Assembly: GCA_903918705.1 (NCBI GenBank)
Contig: CAIXFP010000368.1
Span: 1-6,078 of the forward strand
Reading direction: 5' to 3'
DNA length: 6,078 nucleotides
Source of the DNA: an uncultured Pseudomonadota bacterium
Lineage (GTDB): Bacteria; Pseudomonadota; Gammaproteobacteria; Burkholderiales; Thiobacillaceae
Every line of letters starts with the position of its first letter. The stretch's first letter is position 1. A program made the translations under genes and the position numbers. This document shows, piece by piece, positions 5,741 to 6,078 of this stretch. The notes below the pieces were generated by a model, which worked only from the letters and a program-made list of their open reading frames with translations, was not told where the DNA came from and ran no database searches.

Positions 5741-6078
5741 CGCACACCTCGCCGGCGTAAAGGGCCTGGATACGGGCCTGGTAGCACTCCCGGATGGCCG
5801 CCCGCTGGAGCTTGCCGCCCGCGCCGGCCAGTCCGTTGGCCAGAGAGAAGGCGGCGTCGGCGCGCAGCCAGTGCTGGATGCGGGCGTAGTCGGGCAGCCG
5901 CTCGTTGACCGTCCGGATCGCCTGGTCCAATTCCGACTGGGCCGCGCCGGACACCAACAGAGCGACGTTGCCCGGCTGGCCTTCACCAAATACCGCCGCC
6001 TGGGCAATCAGGGGGTGGGCGGTGAGTTCGCCTTCCACCCATTCCGGCGCCACGTTGCGGCCGAAGGCGGTGGAGTAG
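5727..6078 (-). CDS. AMP-binding (acyl-CoA synthetase-like) enzyme, C-terminal part only
   Basis: The gene enters from beyond the right edge; 116 residues are visible down to the TGA at 5729-5727. Upstream of the GTG at 6053 the frame stays open to the edge and reads Y-S-T-A-F-G-R-N-V-A-P-E-W-V-E. This is the G-R-N-V-x-P-E-W-V-E segment that opens the mobile C-terminal domain of long-chain acyl-CoA synthetase-like adenylating enzymes, so the GTG is not a start. The A10-type lysine is present in G-A-G-G-K-L-Q-R (Lys codon 5813-5811), which argues for an active adenylation enzyme. These enzymes activate a carboxylate with ATP and usually pass it to CoA or a carrier. The adenylation core and hence substrate specificity lie outside the window. 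It is the first visible gene of the minus-strand run, and the run's promoter must also be outside. Confidence 0.85.
   Translation of the reverse strand, partial: YSTAFGRNVAPEWVEGELTAHPLIAQAAVFGEGQPGNVALLVSGAAQSELDQAIRTVNERLPDYARIQHWLRADAAFSLANGLAGAGGKLQRAAIRECYQARIQALYAGEVCDAVL

Overview
The window is GC-rich, densely coding bacterial DNA with genes on both strands and convergent in the middle. The gene families, codon bias and a motility-type (sigma-28) promoter suggest a betaproteobacterium, perhaps a Rhodocyclales relative. That placement is inference; there is no rRNA or other taxonomic marker.

Left part, plus strand: positions 1-752 hold the 3' part of a MerR-type, B12-dependent regulator of the CarH/LitR photoreceptor family. 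It carries both hallmark cobalamin motifs, W-x9-EH and ExHxxG. A short non-coding gap (753-875) follows, with hairpins at the end of the regulator and a strong sigma-28 (FliA) promoter candidate at 815-841. Positions 876-3573 hold a large hybrid sensor kinase: signal peptide, NMT1/THI5-like periplasmic binding domain, one membrane helix, PAS, coiled coil, HisKA, HATPase and receiver. Its reading frame is broken by one extra A in the five-A run at 2197-2201. Removing one A gives a continuous 898-residue kinase with every catalytic motif present, so this is either a recent frameshift or a sequencing/assembly indel.

Right part, minus strand (transcribed from 6078 toward 3575): a tightly packed four-gene run. 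In order of transcription these are the C-terminal end of an AMP-binding acyl-CoA synthetase/ligase-like enzyme (cut by the window edge), a TenA/haem-oxygenase-like iron-containing redox enzyme with a complete-looking diiron ligand pattern, an exported TPR protein, and a classical short-chain dehydrogenase/reductase. Junctions are a 14-nt overlap, a 4-nt ATGA overlap and a 4-nt gap, so the genes are almost certainly co-translated. An activating ligase, a diiron-type oxidase and a reductase together look like a small uncharacterised pathway modifying an acyl or carboxylate substrate. This is the most promising candidate for an undescribed system here.

The kinase and the SDR gene converge with one nucleotide between their stop codons, inside the loop of a large imperfect inverted repeat. 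No RNA genes, insertion sequences or CRISPR arrays were seen. No gene-free stretch exceeds 300 bases.
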